Made by a program: the position numbers and the translations under genes. A stretch of DNA of 64,000 bases, taken from the NCBI GenBank assembly GCA_965261565.1, contig OZ253460.1:1116001-1180000 (forward strand). The letters run 5' to 3'. Below are positions 52,660-62,011 of this stretch, piece by piece. Source of the stretch: Amylibacter sp965261565. GTDB lineage: Bacteria > Pseudomonadota > Alphaproteobacteria > Rhodobacterales > Rhodobacteraceae. Position 1 is the first letter of the stretch, and each line of letters begins with the position of its first letter. The notes beneath the pieces were generated by a model. The model was not told the DNA's origin. It saw nothing but the letters and a program-made list of their open reading frames with translations, and did no database searches.

Positions 52660-53421
52660 CTACCCTGCGTTGGCACGTTTGTAATCATTCAGAAATTTGT
52701 CAATAACGCGCAGTATAGCACCCATTTCATTTGAATTCGGGTGTTCGCCCGATACCCCGCCCGATGCGCCCCAAGTACCCACCTTTAGTTTTACGGTGTG
52801 ATTTCGGGTTAACAACATGGTTTGTGTGAAGCTGACAAAAACGCTGTATGTGCAGCCGGTTTTTGGCTTTGTGTTTGAGAAATAGACATTCAGTTGCGGC
52901 TTTCCCGAGGTATGTTCCATCTGTTCTTCGCTTAAGACTGGTAGGCCCGCGGCACGAAAGCGACCCTCCATTGTGCGCTGTAAATCGATGCCGAACATGC
53001 CGTCATATCCTTTAGGGCCCTTTATGGCTTGAACCGAAAAATAAGCACCTTTTAAGCCCTTCAATGCATCAAGTTTAGCGCTCATATCCCAAAGTTCCGG
53101 GTCGAAACCCAGAATTTTACCGGCTTCAGTATGATGACATATTTTCGGCTCGTCCGGATGTTCAACAGGAAGGCCACGCATTCTGGCAAGCTGATCAATA
53201 GCGCCTAACACCTCACGGGCTTTTTGTTCGGTGGGTTCTTCCACAAGACGGGTGATAAATTTTCGTTGCGGTGAGCACACACCTTTTTCGTGGCATAGAT
53301 GTTGGTTGATTGCGCGTTGCTCCCAAACCATCCAAGTGTAATTTTTGCTTTGTGCGCTTGTCATAAACGGTGCAAGGGCAAAGCCGATAACAAACGTAAA
53401 TAGATATACTGTAGGTCGCAT
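52660..53421 (-). CDS. Exported hypothetical protein
   Basis: This 253-residue protein has a signal peptide (residues 1-23, cleavage after TSA). Four cysteines (CHEKGVC, KICHHTE and TGCTYSV) could form two periplasmic disulfides. A polar C-terminal half contains VSFTQTMLLTRNHTVKLKVGTW in pieces. No family is recognised. The gene appears monocistronic. Confidence 0.65.
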   Translation of the reverse strand: MRPTVYLFTFVIGFALAPFMTSAQSKNYTWMVWEQRAINQHLCHEKGVCSPQRKFITRLVEEPTEQKAREVLGAIDQLARMRGLPVEHPDEPKICHHTEAGKILGFDPELWDMSAKLDALKGLKGAYFSVQAIKGPKGYDGMFGIDLQRTMEGRFRAAGLPVLSEEQMEHTSGKPQLNVYFSNTKPKTGCTYSVFVSFTQTMLLTRNHTVKLKVGTWGASGGVSGEHPNSNEMGAILRVIDKFLNDYKRANAG

Positions 53422-53504
53422 AGCCCATCCTTGAATTTGGGCAGAATAGAACGATAAGCGGTAATTATAGAGTTAATATGGGGGTTATTTTTAAGTGCAA
53501 TTTT

Positions 53505-53693
53505 CTAAAAATCGGATGTTATTCCCTTTTTTTCCCAATCCCCGAACCGGGTAGGCTCAGGGCCATCTCTGCCGCCTAATTCGGTTGGACGATCGGATTC
53601 TTTTTTACGCATTTTGCGTTCGGTTGCTTCGGACAAGGCGCGTTCAGCTGCATCTGATATGCGCTTGTATTTGTCCGCTGAAGTTTTTTCCAT
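53505..53693 (-). CDS. Succinate dehydrogenase assembly factor 4-like (DUF1674)
   Basis: This 62-residue protein ends with the diagnostic DUF1674 C-terminus (RDGPEPTRFGDWEKKGITSDF, positions 42-62). The family assists FAD insertion or assembly of succinate dehydrogenase. A charged helical N-terminus (ISDAAERALSEATERKM) precedes it. The ATG at 53693 is supported by the family length. It is divergent from rsmB, an arrangement I recall from other Rhodobacteraceae. Confidence 0.88.
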   Translation of the reverse strand: MEKTSADKYKRISDAAERALSEATERKMRKKESDRPTELGGRDGPEPTRFGDWEKKGITSDF

Positions 53694-53826
53694 CGTGAAA
53701 CCTATCTTTGCTGGGCACTCTTTAACGCAGTTTGCGCAAATGCGCAATTTTATGCTCTGGTTGTTATATATTCTTTCGGGCATAAGCCCTGACAAGTTGA
53801 AATTTATATGAGTTAGGCAAGATATA

Positions 53827-55122
53827 ATGGCAAAGGCTGGATTGTCCGCGCGTATCGCGGCTTTGAATCTGTTGAACGGGGTTTTGTTCGAACGCCGCCC
53901 ATTGTCTGAAATGACAGATGCAGGCAGTGATATATTGCGAAAGCTGTCAGGGTCTGAACGAGCGCGGGCGCAAAGCCTAGCCCTAAGCACGTTAAAACAT
54001 CTTGAGCCGATTGATATGTTGCTGGATTTCTTTCTTAAGAAAGAGCCGCCTTTGCGTGCGCGCCATATTTTGCGCCTTTGCGCGAATGAGTTGCTTGTGG
54101 ATGGGATCAGCCCACATGCGGCAATAGATTCGGCGGTCAATCTGGCGAAGTTATCACGTAAAACCGAGCATCTTTCGGGATTGGTCAATGTGGTGTGCCG
54201 CAAGCTGAATGTTGAAGGCCGCGAACATTGGGCCGAACATCCAATCCAGCAATTGCCGTATTATCTGCGATCCATCATGCTGAAAGATCACGGGGAAGAT
54301 ATAGTGGCTTCTATAGAAGAAGCGCATGTAAGGGCCGTGTCGCTGGATATTACGGTCAAGAAACTGACTGACGTGCCGGAATTGTTGACGCTTCTGGATG
54401 CTGAAATGGTTGGTGAAGGCAGTTTGCGTTTGCAAAGGGCGGGGCAGATTTCTTCCCTTTCTGGTTTTGAAGAAGGTGCCTGGTGGGTACAGGATTTTGC
54501 CGCAAGCCTGCCTGCGCGATGTTTGACCGGGTTTGAGAAAAAAAAGGTTCTGGATATTTGCGCGGCCCCTGGTGGTAAGACTTTACAACTTGTAGCGGCT
54601 GGCGGTGATGTGACGGCTATGGATTTGTCTAAACACCGGCTGGAACGTCTGCACGAAAACCTGCAACGCACTGGTCTAACCGCCAAAGTTGTAGCTGCAG
54701 ATGTTCTGACGTGGAAACCGGGTGTGGTGTATGACGCGATATTACTTGATGCGCCTTGCTCGGCAACAGGAACAATCCGTCGGCATCCTGACTTGCCGCA
54801 TTTGAAAGATAAAGATGCGATTAAAAGCCTGGTGGCTTTGCAAAAACAGATGTTGGAGCGTGCTTTTGAGTGGCTGAAGCCGGGTGGGCAGATGATTTAC
54901 AGCACTTGTTCATTGTTGAAACAGGAAGGTGAAGACCAGATTGCTGACTTTCTTGCACAGAATCATCAAGCAGAAATTGATCCGATTGATACAGATGCGT
55001 TGGGTGTGCCGAACGAATGGATGACTAAGGCAGGTTGCTTACGGACGCTGCCATCTTATTGGCCTGAAAAAGGCGGGATGGATGGGTTCTTTATTGCGAG
55101 GTTGCTTAAGAAAACTGGGTGA
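53827..55122 (+). CDS. rsmB: 16S rRNA m5C967 methyltransferase
   Basis: This 431-residue enzyme has an N-terminal NusB-like RNA-binding domain (about 1-140) and a SAM methyltransferase domain. The SAM motif is LDICAAPGGKT near 241-251. The two catalytic cysteines are in DAPCSATGTIRR near 308-319 and YSTCSLLKQEGE near 360-371. Length is normal. It starts with ATG and is followed by the heparinase-like gene after 55 bases. Confidence 0.93.
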   Translation: MAKAGLSARIAALNLLNGVLFERRPLSEMTDAGSDILRKLSGSERARAQSLALSTLKHLEPIDMLLDFFLKKEPPLRARHILRLCANELLVDGISPHAAIDSAVNLAKLSRKTEHLSGLVNVVCRKLNVEGREHWAEHPIQQLPYYLRSIMLKDHGEDIVASIEEAHVRAVSLDITVKKLTDVPELLTLLDAEMVGEGSLRLQRAGQISSLSGFEEGAWWVQDFAASLPARCLTGFEKKKVLDICAAPGGKTLQLVAAGGDVTAMDLSKHRLERLHENLQRTGLTAKVVAADVLTWKPGVVYDAILLDAPCSATGTIRRHPDLPHLKDKDAIKSLVALQKQMLERAFEWLKPGGQMIYSTCSLLKQEGEDQIADFLAQNHQAEIDPIDTDALGVPNEWMTKAGCLRTLPSYWPEKGGMDGFFIARLLKKTG

Positions 55123-55177
55123 CAGCAATGGGTTTGCCCCTTAAAATGATAAAAATCTAAATCAGGTATTCTCAAGC

Positions 55178-56884
55178 GTGCCAACAAAGGTTCAAGAGCT
55201 ATTTCAACAATTGAAATACGACCGTCAGGATCGTAAGACAAAAGCTGTGGCGCGCAGTACTTTGCGTGGTAAATCCGCAAGGGCATTTATTTCGCAGCCA
55301 ATAGTGCATAACGTAGGCTCTGCGCAAAAAGGCCTGCAGTTGGCTGATGGCAATTTTTTAGTTGCAGGGTATTTGATTAGAGACCCAGATGAACCGATCT
55401 GGAATATAGAGGCTGACAATCTGACTTTTCAGAAAAAGGCCCAAGGGTTTTTCTGGTTGGATCACTTGGCAGCCAACGGGTCGGTGGATTGTTGTCTTAC
55501 TGCAAGAGAATGGTTTGCAAATTGGTTGGTTCGTTTCGGAGATGGCCATAGTTTTGCATGGACCCCAGAATTGGCAGGTGCGCGCATTATCTGCATGATA
55601 AACCATGCTATTATTTTAATGGGCAATACATCCGAAGAGGCCCAAAGAAATTATTTTGCATCAATCTCACATCATGCGCGGTTTTTGAAAAAACGGTGGC
55701 AATATGCCCCAGAAGGCTTGCCGAGATTTCAGGCTTTGGTGGGCTATGTTTACAGTGCTTTAGCTTTGGAAGAATTTACTAAAGACTTAAAATACGCATT
55801 ACGTGCCCTGACAGGCGAATGTGAAAGCTATTTTGCACAAGACGGAGGAATTCCTACGCGAAACCCGGAAGAGTTGCTGGATATTTTCACCTTATTGGTC
55901 TGGGTCGATCAGGGCATGACATCCGCGTCATTTCAGCCTGATCGCGCATTGTTGAATGCTATTGAAATAATTGCGCCTGCAATACGTACACTACGGTTAG
56001 GGGATGGTACTTTAGCAGAATTTCACGGCGGCCAGAGTTCAGCTGCAGCGCGGATCGATCAGATAATTGAAGATAGCGGTGCGCGCGCGACTTTTACAGC
56101 AGAAGAAATAATGGGTTATTCGCGGATCGAGAAACGCGCATCTGTGTTAATTATGGATACAGGTCAGGCACCAGATGCGGACAGACACACGCATTCGTAC
56201 GACTGCACACTGGCAATTGAATTTTCATCAGGGGAGTATCCGGTTTTTAAAAGTACAGGACCAGGTCATGAGTTAAGTGACCTACAAAAACGCGGCAATC
56301 AGGCCGCAACAGCCTTTACGGTGGCCTCATTGCAACCGGTTTTTACTAAAGCGGTAGATCAACACGATACTCTACCAACTGCGTGGCTCCCGAAAAGACA
56401 TGTCACATGTGTTCGGTCTGAAAGCTTATTGGATGCCACGGCAATCATCACGGCGACCCACACGGGGCATCGGTCAGACTATGGTTTGATTTATGAGCGT
56501 AAATTAGAGATGATTTCTAATGGCTACGCACTTTCCGGCAAGGATCGTTTTTACTGTGAAAAAGAAAAAGATCAGCGCCGCTTTAACAAAGCAATCCTGA
56601 AACGGGAAGTGCAGACTATTCCATTTGTCGCGGTCTTTCATATAGCACCGGATGTGAAAGCCGCTTTGGATTTAGGTGGAACAACAGTGTCTTTGCAATT
56701 ACCGAATAACGAGATGTGGATATTCAAAGTAGCGGGCGGAATACTTGCATTAAACGACAGTATGTATTTCACATCCGAACGCATCAAGCCGCGCGCGACA
56801 AAACAGATTGTGGTAACTTCGCATGTTGTGAATTATGAAGGCGAAATTAACTGGATGCTGACTCGTTTAGAGAGTTTGCATTAA
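55178..56884 (+). CDS. Heparinase II/III-like protein
   Basis: This 568-residue protein has an alpha/alpha-toroid N-terminal domain (about 60-300) and a C-terminal beta-sandwich, the heparinase II/III architecture. Conserved stretches are DCTLAIEFSSGEYPVF near 345 and HTGHRSDYGLIYERKLEM in parts near 425. Such proteins degrade acidic or uronic-acid polysaccharides by elimination, and the true substrate here is unknown. It starts with GTG. An IS element sits immediately after its stop codon; the TAA is part of the duplicated target, so the gene remains intact. Confidence 0.87.
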   Translation: MPTKVQELFQQLKYDRQDRKTKAVARSTLRGKSARAFISQPIVHNVGSAQKGLQLADGNFLVAGYLIRDPDEPIWNIEADNLTFQKKAQGFFWLDHLAANGSVDCCLTAREWFANWLVRFGDGHSFAWTPELAGARIICMINHAIILMGNTSEEAQRNYFASISHHARFLKKRWQYAPEGLPRFQALVGYVYSALALEEFTKDLKYALRALTGECESYFAQDGGIPTRNPEELLDIFTLLVWVDQGMTSASFQPDRALLNAIEIIAPAIRTLRLGDGTLAEFHGGQSSAAARIDQIIEDSGARATFTAEEIMGYSRIEKRASVLIMDTGQAPDADRHTHSYDCTLAIEFSSGEYPVFKSTGPGHELSDLQKRGNQAATAFTVASLQPVFTKAVDQHDTLPTAWLPKRHVTCVRSESLLDATAIITATHTGHRSDYGLIYERKLEMISNGYALSGKDRFYCEKEKDQRRFNKAILKREVQTIPFVAVFHIAPDVKAALDLGGTTVSLQLPNNEMWIFKVAGGILALNDSMYFTSERIKPRATKQIVVTSHVVNYEGEINWMLTRLESLH

Positions 56885-56886
56885 TA
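56882..56886. repeat. Left target-site duplication (TAATA)
   Basis: TAATA immediately before the left IS end is repeated at 57855-57859 after the right end. Its first three bases are the stop codon of the heparinase-like gene. Confidence 0.7.
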
Positions 56887-57854
56887 GACCTGCTTCACAA
56901 TAGGTTATTTTTATGCGAGGAAGTGCCTGGAGGTATCATTTTATGAAAGCTTTGAAGATTTTAAGTGCACAACCTGCATTGTTTTTTCGACTATCGGGCA
57001 TCCGCCTTACAGATTTCAACGCCCTGGTTGCGACACTTCATCCGATCTGGTTGAAAAGTGAGGAGAAACGCCTGTCCCGCAAAGACAGGCAACGTGCGAT
57101 TGGGGGTGGGATGAACTATCGCCTGGAGTTCGCAGAACAGCTTCTGCTCTGCCTGATGTATTACCGAACCTATACCAGCCATGCTTTTATGGGGCTTGTA
57201 TTCAATGTATCCTCTCCGACAGTTTGCCGCCGCATTCAAGCCATGACAGAGTTGATGGCAGGCCATTTTCGGATGCCTGAACGTAAAGTAAAGTTGTCGG
57301 AAGTGGAAAAGGCTGATCTGCTTTACCTGATGATTGATGGTACTGAGCGTCCAGTTCAACGGCCCGGGAAGCCCTCGGCTCGAAAAGCAAAATATTCTGG
57401 CAAGAAAAAGAAGCACACGGCGTCCCACCAGATCATCACAGATGACAAGAAGTGTATACTGGCTGTTGGATGCGCCCATGACGGGCGCAAACATGACAAG
57501 CGTATTTATGATGAGACCCGCGTGGATAGGCCCCCTGATATACTTACCCTTGGGGATTTAGGATATCTGGGGACATCACTGGAAATCCCCCTGAAAACAT
57601 CAAAGAAAAAACCACTTACGAAAGAAGAACAAGAATACAATACATGGCATTCAAAACTACGCATTGGCGTAGAGCACGGTATTGGCCGCATGAAAAAGTT
57701 CAATATATTTTCGGATATTCACCGCAACAACCAACAACAAAACATGATTGCCAAGAATGTCGGAGCACTCGCAAATATGAATTTGAAAACAGTTTGACAA
57801 AACGGGTGGGGATACTTGTGTCTAAAAATATTCGACCCTATTGTGAATCGGGTC
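56887..57854 (+). mobile_element. Intact IS5-type insertion sequence, 968 bp
   Basis: The element is bounded by imperfect inverted repeats: the left end reads GACCTGCTTCACAATAGG and the right end, on the opposite strand, GACCCGATTCACAATAGG (two mismatches in 18). It is flanked by a 5-base duplication, TAATA. It holds one transposase gene of the IS5/DDE_Tnp_4 type. Ends and gene both look intact, so it could still be active. Confidence 0.9.
56913..57797 (+). CDS. IS5-family transposase
   Basis: This 294-residue DDE transposase has an N-terminal helix-turn-helix (about 68-110, YRLEFAEQLLLCLMYYRTY and SPTVCRRI). The catalytic acids can be read in LMIDGTERP (D near 143), LTLGDLGYLG (D near 217) and RIGVEHGIGRMKKF (E near 258). 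A lysine-rich stretch (KYSGKKKKHTASH) follows the first acid, typical of DDE_Tnp_4 proteins. A second ATG at codon 11 is an alternative start. Confidence 0.92.
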   Translation: MRGSAWRYHFMKALKILSAQPALFFRLSGIRLTDFNALVATLHPIWLKSEEKRLSRKDRQRAIGGGMNYRLEFAEQLLLCLMYYRTYTSHAFMGLVFNVSSPTVCRRIQAMTELMAGHFRMPERKVKLSEVEKADLLYLMIDGTERPVQRPGKPSARKAKYSGKKKKHTASHQIITDDKKCILAVGCAHDGRKHDKRIYDETRVDRPPDILTLGDLGYLGTSLEIPLKTSKKKPLTKEEQEYNTWHSKLRIGVEHGIGRMKKFNIFSDIHRNNQQQNMIAKNVGALANMNLKTV

Positions 57855-57859
57855 TAATA
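57855..57859. repeat. Right target-site duplication (TAATA)
   Basis: This second copy of TAATA follows the right inverted repeat, 50 bases before purH. Confidence 0.7.
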
Positions 57860-57908
57860 ATCAAATGCTAGGCCACGACTGAATATGGCCGATATAAAGG
57901 ACTGCTCT

Positions 57909-59498
57909 ATGTCTAACAGCCCCGTCGCCATCCGACGTGCTTTACTTTCCGTTTCCGATAAAACCGGCCTTATTGAACTGGCAACAGGACTTGATGCGTC
58001 AGGCGTCGAGTTGCTGTCCACTGGGGGGACGGCAAAAGCAATTCGTGATGCGGGTTTGCCCGTGAAAGACGTTTCCGAGATAACGAGTTTTCCTGAAATG
58101 ATGGACGGGCGCGTGAAAACTCTGCATCCTATGGTGCACGGTGGGTTGTTGGCATTGCGCGATAATGCAGACCATGTGGCTGCTATGCAGGAACATGGCA
58201 TTGGCGATATCGATCTGTTGGTTGTCAACCTGTATCCATTTGAAGCCACCGTGGCGGCTGGCGGGTCTTATGAAGAGTGTATCGAAAACATTGATATCGG
58301 CGGGCCGGCAATGATCCGTGCAGCATCAAAGAACCACGGTTTTGTGGTGACGGTAGTGGATGTGGAAGATTACGAACCCTTGCTGGAAGAGATAAAAGCG
58401 CACAATGGCACGACTTTGGCGTATCGTCAGAAAATGGCGCAAATCGCTTATGCGCGCACCGCAGCCTACGATGCCGCAGTTTCAGCCTGGATGGCAGGGG
58501 CAATTGGTGATGCACAGCCAAGGCGCAAGGCGATAGCAGGGACACACACACAAACATTGCGCTACGGCGAGAACCCGCATCAGTCAGCAAGTTTTTACAG
58601 TGATGGTAGCACACGGGCTGGTGTGTCCACGGCGGTGCAGTTGCAGGGTAAAGAGCTATCATACAATAATATCAACGATACCGATGCGGCGTTTGAGATG
58701 GTGGCTGAATTTGACCCTGCGGATGGGCCTGCTTGCGCAATCATCAAACACGCAAACCCTTGCGGTGTTGCGCGCGGGGCCACATTGGCCGAAGCTTATA
58801 AATCAGCATTTGATTGCGACCGTACTTCGGCCTTTGGCGGGATTATCGCACTGAACCAAACGCTGGATGCGGCAACCGCTGAACAGATTGTCGAAATTTT
58901 TACCGAAGTGGTCATTGCGCCGTCTATCAGTGATGAAGCCAAGGCTATTTTTGCGGCGAAAAAGAACCTGCGGTTACTGGAAACCGGCGGCTTGCCTGAT
59001 ATTCACACTGCGGGACAGGTATGGAAGCAGGTTTCAGGCGGCTATCTGATACAGGATCGGGATAACGGGTTTATCAGTCTGGATGATCTGAAAGTTGTCA
59101 CCAAACGCGCGCCAACAGATGCAGAATTACGCGATATGCTGTTTGCCTGGAAAGTGGCGAAACATGTGAAATCAAACGCGATCATCTATGTGAAGGATCA
59201 GGCAACCGTAGGTGTCGGTGCGGGGCAAATGAGCCGTGTTGACAGTACGCGCATTGCAGCGCGCAAATCTATTGATATGGCTCAGGCAATGGGACTTTCA
59301 GAGCCACTGACCAAAGGCTCGGTTGTGGCGTCTGATGCGTTTTTTCCATTTTCGGATGGTTTGCTGACAGCGGCAGAAGCGGGGGCTACGGCGGTAATTC
59401 AACCGGGCGGCTCTATGCGCGATGATGAGGTGATCAAAGCTGCGGATGACGCCGGTTTGGCCATGGTCTATACTGGTATGCGCCACTTTAGGCATTAA
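57909..59498 (+). CDS. purH: AICAR formyltransferase / IMP cyclohydrolase
   Basis: This 529-residue bifunctional enzyme carries out the last two steps of IMP synthesis. The N-terminal cyclohydrolase (MGS-like, about 1-195) has LLSTGGTAKAIRDAGLPV and GRVKTLHPMVHGG. The C-terminal AICAR transformylase (about 200-529) has YNNINDTDAAFE, IIKHANPCGVA and a C-terminal GMRHFRH. The ATG at 57909 follows AAAGGA. The IS element lies 54 bases upstream, so the purH promoter may be altered. Confidence 0.97.
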   Translation: MSNSPVAIRRALLSVSDKTGLIELATGLDASGVELLSTGGTAKAIRDAGLPVKDVSEITSFPEMMDGRVKTLHPMVHGGLLALRDNADHVAAMQEHGIGDIDLLVVNLYPFEATVAAGGSYEECIENIDIGGPAMIRAASKNHGFVVTVVDVEDYEPLLEEIKAHNGTTLAYRQKMAQIAYARTAAYDAAVSAWMAGAIGDAQPRRKAIAGTHTQTLRYGENPHQSASFYSDGSTRAGVSTAVQLQGKELSYNNINDTDAAFEMVAEFDPADGPACAIIKHANPCGVARGATLAEAYKSAFDCDRTSAFGGIIALNQTLDAATAEQIVEIFTEVVIAPSISDEAKAIFAAKKNLRLLETGGLPDIHTAGQVWKQVSGGYLIQDRDNGFISLDDLKVVTKRAPTDAELRDMLFAWKVAKHVKSNAIIYVKDQATVGVGAGQMSRVDSTRIAARKSIDMAQAMGLSEPLTKGSVVASDAFFPFSDGLLTAAEAGATAVIQPGGSMRDDEVIKAADDAGLAMVYTGMRHFRH

Positions 59499-59508
59499 GG
59501 GGCCAGAT

Positions 59509-59979
59509 TTGGGCAAGACACTTATTATAGCGACATTTGCGTTTCTGATTGATCAGTTCACCAAATGGTATGTGGTATTCCACCTTGATTTGAAAAACAC
59601 CTATGCCATCGATGTCTTGCCGCCTTTCCTGAACTTTCGGATGGGCTGGAATACGGGCATTAACTTTGGAATGCTTTCTGGATATCCGGAAATAATGCGT
59701 TGGGGGCTGACTGCATTTGCGGTTCTGATCTCATTTGCGATTTTGTGGTACGCGCGAAATTTCAAAGGTTGGGGTGCTGCCCTGTTGTTTGGAAGTATCA
59801 TTGGTGGTGCCCTTGGAAATGCTTATGATCGCGTGGCTTATGGCGCGGTTGCGGATTTTTTGAACATGTCATGTTGCGGTTGGGGAAACCCCTATGCGTT
59901 CAATGTGGCTGACATCTTTGTTTTCTTTGGCGCATTCGGTTTGATATTCTTTTCCGAAAAGCTGAATAAGAGGGCGTGA
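59509..59979 (+). CDS. lspA: Lipoprotein signal peptidase
   Basis: This 156-residue inner-membrane aspartic protease removes lipoprotein signal peptides. It has four helices. The catalytic aspartates lie in GNAYDRVAYGAVADFLNM (about 105-122) and in NVADIFVFFG (about 133-142). I chose the TTG at 59509 because AAGGGG precedes it and it avoids a long overlap with purH; the frame is open from 59446. It precedes a DUF3035 lipoprotein gene. Confidence 0.93.
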   Translation: MGKTLIIATFAFLIDQFTKWYVVFHLDLKNTYAIDVLPPFLNFRMGWNTGINFGMLSGYPEIMRWGLTAFAVLISFAILWYARNFKGWGAALLFGSIIGGALGNAYDRVAYGAVADFLNMSCCGWGNPYAFNVADIFVFFGAFGLIFFSEKLNKRA

Positions 59980-60040
59980 CGCGGACATGATTCTAGGTTA
60001 AACAGCTACACGAAAGAATTTGTCGAGGTATGGACAGCAT

Positions 60041-60580
60041 ATGTTTGTTCGGGTGCTAAAATTAATCGGATTACTATCACTTGTTGTCGTATTGTCAGCT
60101 TGCGATAAACAGCCGGTATTAGGCAAGAATGGCAACTTTAGGCTAAAAGATGCAGGCCCGGATGAATTTGCGGTCTTGCCAACCAAAGAACTGGTTTTCC
60201 CTGAAGACTTTGAAACATTGCCGGAACCCAAATTGGGATCTGTAAGTCGTGCGGATGTAACGCCGCAACGTGATGCCATTGCGGCATTAGGCGGAAAACC
60301 CGAACAGCTGGACAGTAAGCAGATTAACCGTAATGAGCAGCCCTTGGTAACAGCGGCGTCCCGATTCGGTGTGTCTCCGGATATCCGCGCGGCGTTGGCT
60401 GAAGAGGATAAAGAATTCAGCCATAAGAATCGTGCCAGATTTTATGATAAATGGTTCTACAGTGACAAAGGGTATTTAAGGCGCCGCAAAGCTGACTCTT
60501 TGGATTCATATAATGAGCTATCACGCCTGCGTCGTTTGGGCGTTCGTACACCGTCTGTTCCGCAGCAAGGCACGCAATAG
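60041..60580 (+). CDS. DUF3035 lipoprotein
   Basis: This 179-residue lipoprotein has the signal VVLSACDKQ, with the lipobox cysteine near residue 20. The remainder is polar (RADVTPQRDAIAALGGKPEQL) and ends in a charged helical part, as in DUF3035 proteins next to lspA in Rhodobacteraceae. The function is unknown. The ATG at 60041 is preferred; a TTG 21 bases earlier is in frame. Confidence 0.82.
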   Translation: MFVRVLKLIGLLSLVVVLSACDKQPVLGKNGNFRLKDAGPDEFAVLPTKELVFPEDFETLPEPKLGSVSRADVTPQRDAIAALGGKPEQLDSKQINRNEQPLVTAASRFGVSPDIRAALAEEDKEFSHKNRARFYDKWFYSDKGYLRRRKADSLDSYNELSRLRRLGVRTPSVPQQGTQ

Positions 60581-60675
60581 CCGAATTGAATTCACAAAAA
60601 CGTATATCTTATTGCCTGATCTGTAGATTGGGCTTAGTTAAACTTTGTAGATTTACTCAAAAGGTGTAACCAGAC

Positions 60676-62007
60676 ATGAAAACATTATCCGGGCTGATAG
60701 CATTTTTATCGACCGTGTTGCCATCTGTATTGTTGGCTGAAGCTGTGACATCTTTTGATTTAGAGAATGGTATGCAGGTGATTGTAATTGAAGATCACCG
60801 CGCACCTGTTGTAACGCATATGGTCTGGTACCGTGTGGGCTCGGCTGATGAGCAGGCTGGAAAGTCCGGAATTGCGCATTTTTTGGAACATTTGATGTTC
60901 AAGGGCACCAATTCGATGGCGCCAGGTGAATTCTCTGAAATTGTTGCGGCCAATGGTGGGCAGGAAAACGCGTTTACATCATATGATTATACCGGGTATT
61001 TTCAAAAAGTTTCAGCAGATCGATTGCCGTTAATGATGAAGATCGAAGCGGATCGTATGCAAAATCTGATCCTATCGGAAGAAGAGGTATTACCTGAACG
61101 TGATGTGATTATCGAAGAACGCAATTCACGCACGGACAACAATCCAAGTGCGCTTTTGCGTGAGCAACGCAGTGCATTGCAGTTTTTCAACCACCGGTAT
61201 GGTGTTCCTGTAATTGGATGGAAACATGAAATAAATCAGCTGACTCAACAGGATGCACTTGATTTTTACAAAAAGTATTATGCACCCAATAATGCAATTC
61301 TAATTGTTGCAGGCGATACCACCCCGAATGAAGTGCGTGGTCTGGCACAGAAATATTATGCGGATTTGAAACCATCCATGAACCTGCCCGAGCGTGTGCG
61401 CACCAAAGAACCACCGCATCTGGCACCTTTGCGTATCAGTATGAAAGATGCGCGTGTACAGCAGGCGCAAATGGTGCGGACGTATCTGGCGGATAATCGC
61501 AAGTCGGGTGATCAAAAAGAAGCCGCGGCACTTGAAATGCTGGCGCAGTTACTGGGCGGTTCCGGAATCACCTCATATCTGGGGCAAGAGTTGCAATTAA
61601 AACAGAAAATAGCGCTTAACGTATCGGCATTTTATGATGGAATTTCGCTGGATCAGGACACATTTGGACTGTTCATTCTGCCTGCGCCTACAGTAACGCA
61701 AAAACAAGCCGAAGATGCACTGGATGCAACTTTGGAGACGTTCTTAGAGGTGGGCGTTGATGAGGCCCATTTGGCACGTTTGAAAACGCAGGCGAAAGCC
61801 GCACAGATATATGCTCGAGACAGTACATCAGGGTTGGCGCGCCGTTATGGTGCAGCATTGACATCCGGCCTGACAATTGAAGACGTTCAGGCGTGGCCGG
61901 ATGTATTGCAAGCAGTGACGTCGAATGATGTCATGGCTGCTGCAAAGAAAGTATTTAATGCGAATAATTCGGTAACGGCGTGGTTATCACCACAGGTAGA
62001 AGGTTAA
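60676..62007 (+). CDS. M16-family zinc peptidase, catalytic subunit
   Basis: This 443-residue exported peptidase has a signal peptide (about 1-21). The inverted zinc motif HFLEH (about 70-74) lies in SGIAHFLEHLMFKGT, with a downstream glutamate near 150 in EERNSRTDNNP as third ligand. The C-terminal M16 domain follows. It pairs with the next gene, which lacks the zinc motif. Such periplasmic pairs process peptides. The two genes are separated by four bases. Confidence 0.94.
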   Translation: MKTLSGLIAFLSTVLPSVLLAEAVTSFDLENGMQVIVIEDHRAPVVTHMVWYRVGSADEQAGKSGIAHFLEHLMFKGTNSMAPGEFSEIVAANGGQENAFTSYDYTGYFQKVSADRLPLMMKIEADRMQNLILSEEEVLPERDVIIEERNSRTDNNPSALLREQRSALQFFNHRYGVPVIGWKHEINQLTQQDALDFYKKYYAPNNAILIVAGDTTPNEVRGLAQKYYADLKPSMNLPERVRTKEPPHLAPLRISMKDARVQQAQMVRTYLADNRKSGDQKEAAALEMLAQLLGGSGITSYLGQELQLKQKIALNVSAFYDGISLDQDTFGLFILPAPTVTQKQAEDALDATLETFLEVGVDEAHLARLKTQAKAAQIYARDSTSGLARRYGAALTSGLTIEDVQAWPDVLQAVTSNDVMAAAKKVFNANNSVTAWLSPQVEG

Positions 62008-62011
62008 GATT

